Assembly: GCF_009712605.1 (NCBI RefSeq)
Contig: NZ_WASO01000010.1
Coordinates: forward strand, 62,001 to 126,000
Length of the DNA: 64,000 nucleotides
Direction: 5' to 3'
Source: Paludibacter sp.
GTDB taxonomy: Bacteria; Bacteroidota; Bacteroidia; Bacteroidales; Paludibacteraceae
The notes below the pieces were generated by a model that searched no databases, was not told the origin of the DNA, and saw only the letters and a program-made list of their open reading frames with translations. The number at the start of each line of letters is the position of its first letter. The first letter of the stretch is position 1. This document shows, piece by piece, positions 62,368 through 64,000 of the stretch. A program made the position numbers and the translations under genes.

Positions 62368-63441
62368 ATGGAAAATAATTATTGTATCATCATGGCAGGC
62401 GGAATCGGCAGCCGCTTCTGGCCGTTCAGCCGAAACAGCCGTCCCAAACAGTTTCTCGACTTTTTTGGCACCGGACGCTCTCTCCTGCAAATGACGTTCG
62501 ACCGTTTCAGCAAATTCGTACCGGCACAAAACATCCTTATTGTCTCGAATGTAATTTACAAAGACCTTATACTTGAACAACTTCCTGAAATTTCAGCCAA
62601 TCAGGTATTGCTGGAACCCTGCCGGCGCAACACGGCTCCCTGTATCGCTTATGCCGTACACCGCATCAAATCGCAAACCGACAAAGCCAACATTATTGTT
62701 TCTCCATCAGACCACCTGATTCTGAAAGAAGATGAATTCGGTTCGGTTATCCGCAAGGGTCTTGATTTTATCGAAAAGAACGATTGCCTGCTGACGTTGG
62801 GCATCAAACCGAGTCGCCCCGAAACCGGCTACGGCTATATCCAGGTTGCCGACGGAAAAGGTTCGCTTCGCAAAGTAATGACTTTCACTGAAAAGCCTGA
62901 TTTGGAATTAGCTAAAGTTTTCCTGAAAAGTGGCGAGTTTTTCTGGAATTCAGGGATGTTCCTCTGGAATCTTCAGACGATTGACGCCGCCTTCGAAAAG
63001 CTGTTGCCCGAAATGCACCAGAAATTCTCGCAAGGTCAGGATTTTTACAATACCGATAAAGAACAGGAATTCATCAACGACGCATTTCCATCCTGCCATA
63101 ATATCTCTATCGACTACGGCGTAATGGAAAAGGCCGACAACGTATATGTGCTGACGGCCGACTTCGGATGGTCCGATCTGGGCACCTGGGGCTCGCTCTA
63201 CGATTTATCGGACAAAGACGACAACAAAAACGTCACCCTCAAGTGCAACGCTCAGTATTACAACAGCAAAGAAAACGTTGTAACACTTGAACCGGGAAAA
63301 CTGGCAGTGATCGACGGCCTGGAAGGCTATATCGTTGCCGAATCGAACAACGTACTGCTTATTTGCAAAAAAGAGAACGAACAACATATCCGGCAATTTG
63401 TTACCGACGCACAGGTAAAATTCAAGGACGAATATATCTAA
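62368..63441 (+). CDS. manC: Mannose-1-phosphate guanylyltransferase
   Basis: Makes GDP-mannose from mannose 1-phosphate and GTP for polysaccharide and fucose pathways. The ATG at 62368 gives 357 residues; the frame opens earlier without need. Seen: IMAGGIGSRFWPFSRNSRPKQFL (pieces MAGGIGSRFWP and RPKQFLDF), ENTAPCIAYA-like RRNTAPCIAY, SPSDHLI, TFTEKPD, WNSGMFLW and YGVMEKADNVYV with the FGWSDLGTW segment. Only the nucleotidyltransferase domain is present, with no phosphomannose isomerase extension. Monocistronic. Confidence 0.92.
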   Translation: MENNYCIIMAGGIGSRFWPFSRNSRPKQFLDFFGTGRSLLQMTFDRFSKFVPAQNILIVSNVIYKDLILEQLPEISANQVLLEPCRRNTAPCIAYAVHRIKSQTDKANIIVSPSDHLILKEDEFGSVIRKGLDFIEKNDCLLTLGIKPSRPETGYGYIQVADGKGSLRKVMTFTEKPDLELAKVFLKSGEFFWNSGMFLWNLQTIDAAFEKLLPEMHQKFSQGQDFYNTDKEQEFINDAFPSCHNISIDYGVMEKADNVYVLTADFGWSDLGTWGSLYDLSDKDDNKNVTLKCNAQYYNSKENVVTLEPGKLAVIDGLEGYIVAESNNVLLICKKENEQHIRQFVTDAQVKFKDEYI

Positions 63442-63445
63442 CTCC

Positions 63446-63589
63446 TTATTAATTAGAAAATTTGGAGATTTGAGAATGTGAAAATTAAGCGCAAAACATT
63501 TGTATTTGCGCTTAATTCATTTTGTAAGTTCCATTTCCACATTCCCAAATCTTCACATCCCCAAATTTTGAAATTCTCAAATTAGTTTT
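63446..63589 (+). terminator. manC terminator flanked by word-like repeats
   Basis: AATTAAGCGCAAA (63483-63495) pairs perfectly with TTTGCGCTTAATT (63505-63517), loop 9, then CATTTTGT. Outside the stem, GAAAATTTGGAGATTTGAGAATGTG on the left and CCACATTCCCAAATCTTCACATCC on the right (parts quoted) are imperfect inverted copies, so the whole gap may fold into one long structure. Confidence 0.75.
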
Positions 63590-64000
63590 ATGAAACAACT
63601 GATTTTTACTTTATTGATTATGACTTTATGCGCGACTCCTTCCCATGCAAAAGACGAAGCAAAGCTGATTGAAAAAAGCGACTTCAAAGTGCAGAACGGA
63701 GTGATGACCCCTGAAGCGCTTTGGGCTTTCGGTCGTGTGGGCGATGTGAGTGTGTCACCCGACGGCAAAAAAGTGTTGTACAGCGTGCGCTACTACAGCG
63801 TGGAGCAAAACAAGAGCAACGCTGACCTGTATATGATGAATGCCGACGGCAGCAACGTGCAGCGCCTTACCCAAACGGCAAAGAGCGAAGGCAGTCCGGC
63901 TTTCAGCCCCGATGGCAAACACATCGGTTTTACCTTTCCCGATAAGGATGGCAACGACCAGTTTTTCGAAATGACGCTGGACGGTCAGGATCGCAAACAA
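63590..64000 (+). CDS. S9-family peptidase, exported (5' part only)
   Basis: The first 137 codons of a prolyl-oligopeptidase-family (dipeptidyl aminopeptidase) protein; the frame leaves the window at the right edge. Signal peptide MKQLIFTLLIMTLCATPSHA. The N-terminal beta-propeller is recognisable by MTPEALWAFGRVGDVSVSPDGKKVLYSV (pieces ALWAFGRVGDVSVSPDGK and VLYSVRYY), DLYMMNADGSNVQRLTQT and SPAFSPDGKHIGFTF repeats. The catalytic Ser-Asp-His domain lies beyond the window. It probably degrades peptides in the periplasm. Confidence 0.85.
   Translation, partial: MKQLIFTLLIMTLCATPSHAKDEAKLIEKSDFKVQNGVMTPEALWAFGRVGDVSVSPDGKKVLYSVRYYSVEQNKSNADLYMMNADGSNVQRLTQTAKSEGSPAFSPDGKHIGFTFPDKDGNDQFFEMTLDGQDRKQ

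Overview
The window is chromosomal DNA of a Bacteroidota bacterium, almost certainly order Bacteroidales. The case rests on a complete core of the type IX secretion system (porP-gldK-gldL-gldM-gldN), a cargo protein with a type IX C-terminal sorting domain, TAnnTTTG-type promoter boxes, a NUDIX-fold sugar regulator, a Porin_10-like barrel, GSCFA, DUF2795 and DUF4294 proteins, and a MurA with Asp in place of the usual active-site Cys. A cobalamin adenosyltransferase and a xylose operon would fit a fermentative plant-sugar degrader such as Paludibacter; that genus guess comes from general knowledge and is not shown by the sequence.

Layout. 1-2.5 kb: end of an exported protein, small and membrane proteins of unknown role, and two repeat-rich intergenic stretches. 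2.5-7.7 kb: murA, murB, priA. 7.7-15.5 kb (minus): a porin and the five-gene type IX secretion operon. 15.7-19.4 kb (minus): DUF2795, cobalamin adenosyltransferase, O-methyltransferase-like protein, pdxB, DUF4294. 19.5-22.1 kb (plus): recQ overlapping a phosphoglycolate-phosphatase-like HAD gene. 22.4-30.1 kb (plus): a xylose regulon with NUDIX regulator, xylulokinase, GH3 beta-xylosidase, xylose isomerase and a XylE-type symporter carrying an unusual two-helix insertion.

30.1-44.6 kb is the accessory part: an SGNH esterase, a bestrophin-like membrane protein, an acyltransferase, a six-Asp-box secreted protein with a type IX sorting domain, a compact cassette of three phage-tail-collar mini-proteins with a discoidin/cadherin-like protein and a PRMT-like methyltransferase, and then a phage-type lysozyme with one predicted outer-membrane and one inner-membrane protein. 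Two small conserved orphans and a SpoIIAA-like protein follow. The tail-collar/PRMT cassette is the best candidate for an undescribed system.

44.7-64 kb returns to housekeeping genes: putA, a YitT-type membrane protein, small exported proteins, a GSCFA protein, pepD, a glycosyltransferase, lysA and lysC, a glutaredoxin, a PatB/MalY aminotransferase, mannose-1-phosphate guanylyltransferase, and the start of an S9 peptidase. Intergenic gaps at about 2.3, 3.9, 60.1-60.4, 61.7-62.1 and 63.5 kb carry palindromic or word-like repeats of at least four types. I found no rRNA, tRNA, CRISPR array, transposase gene or intact prophage.
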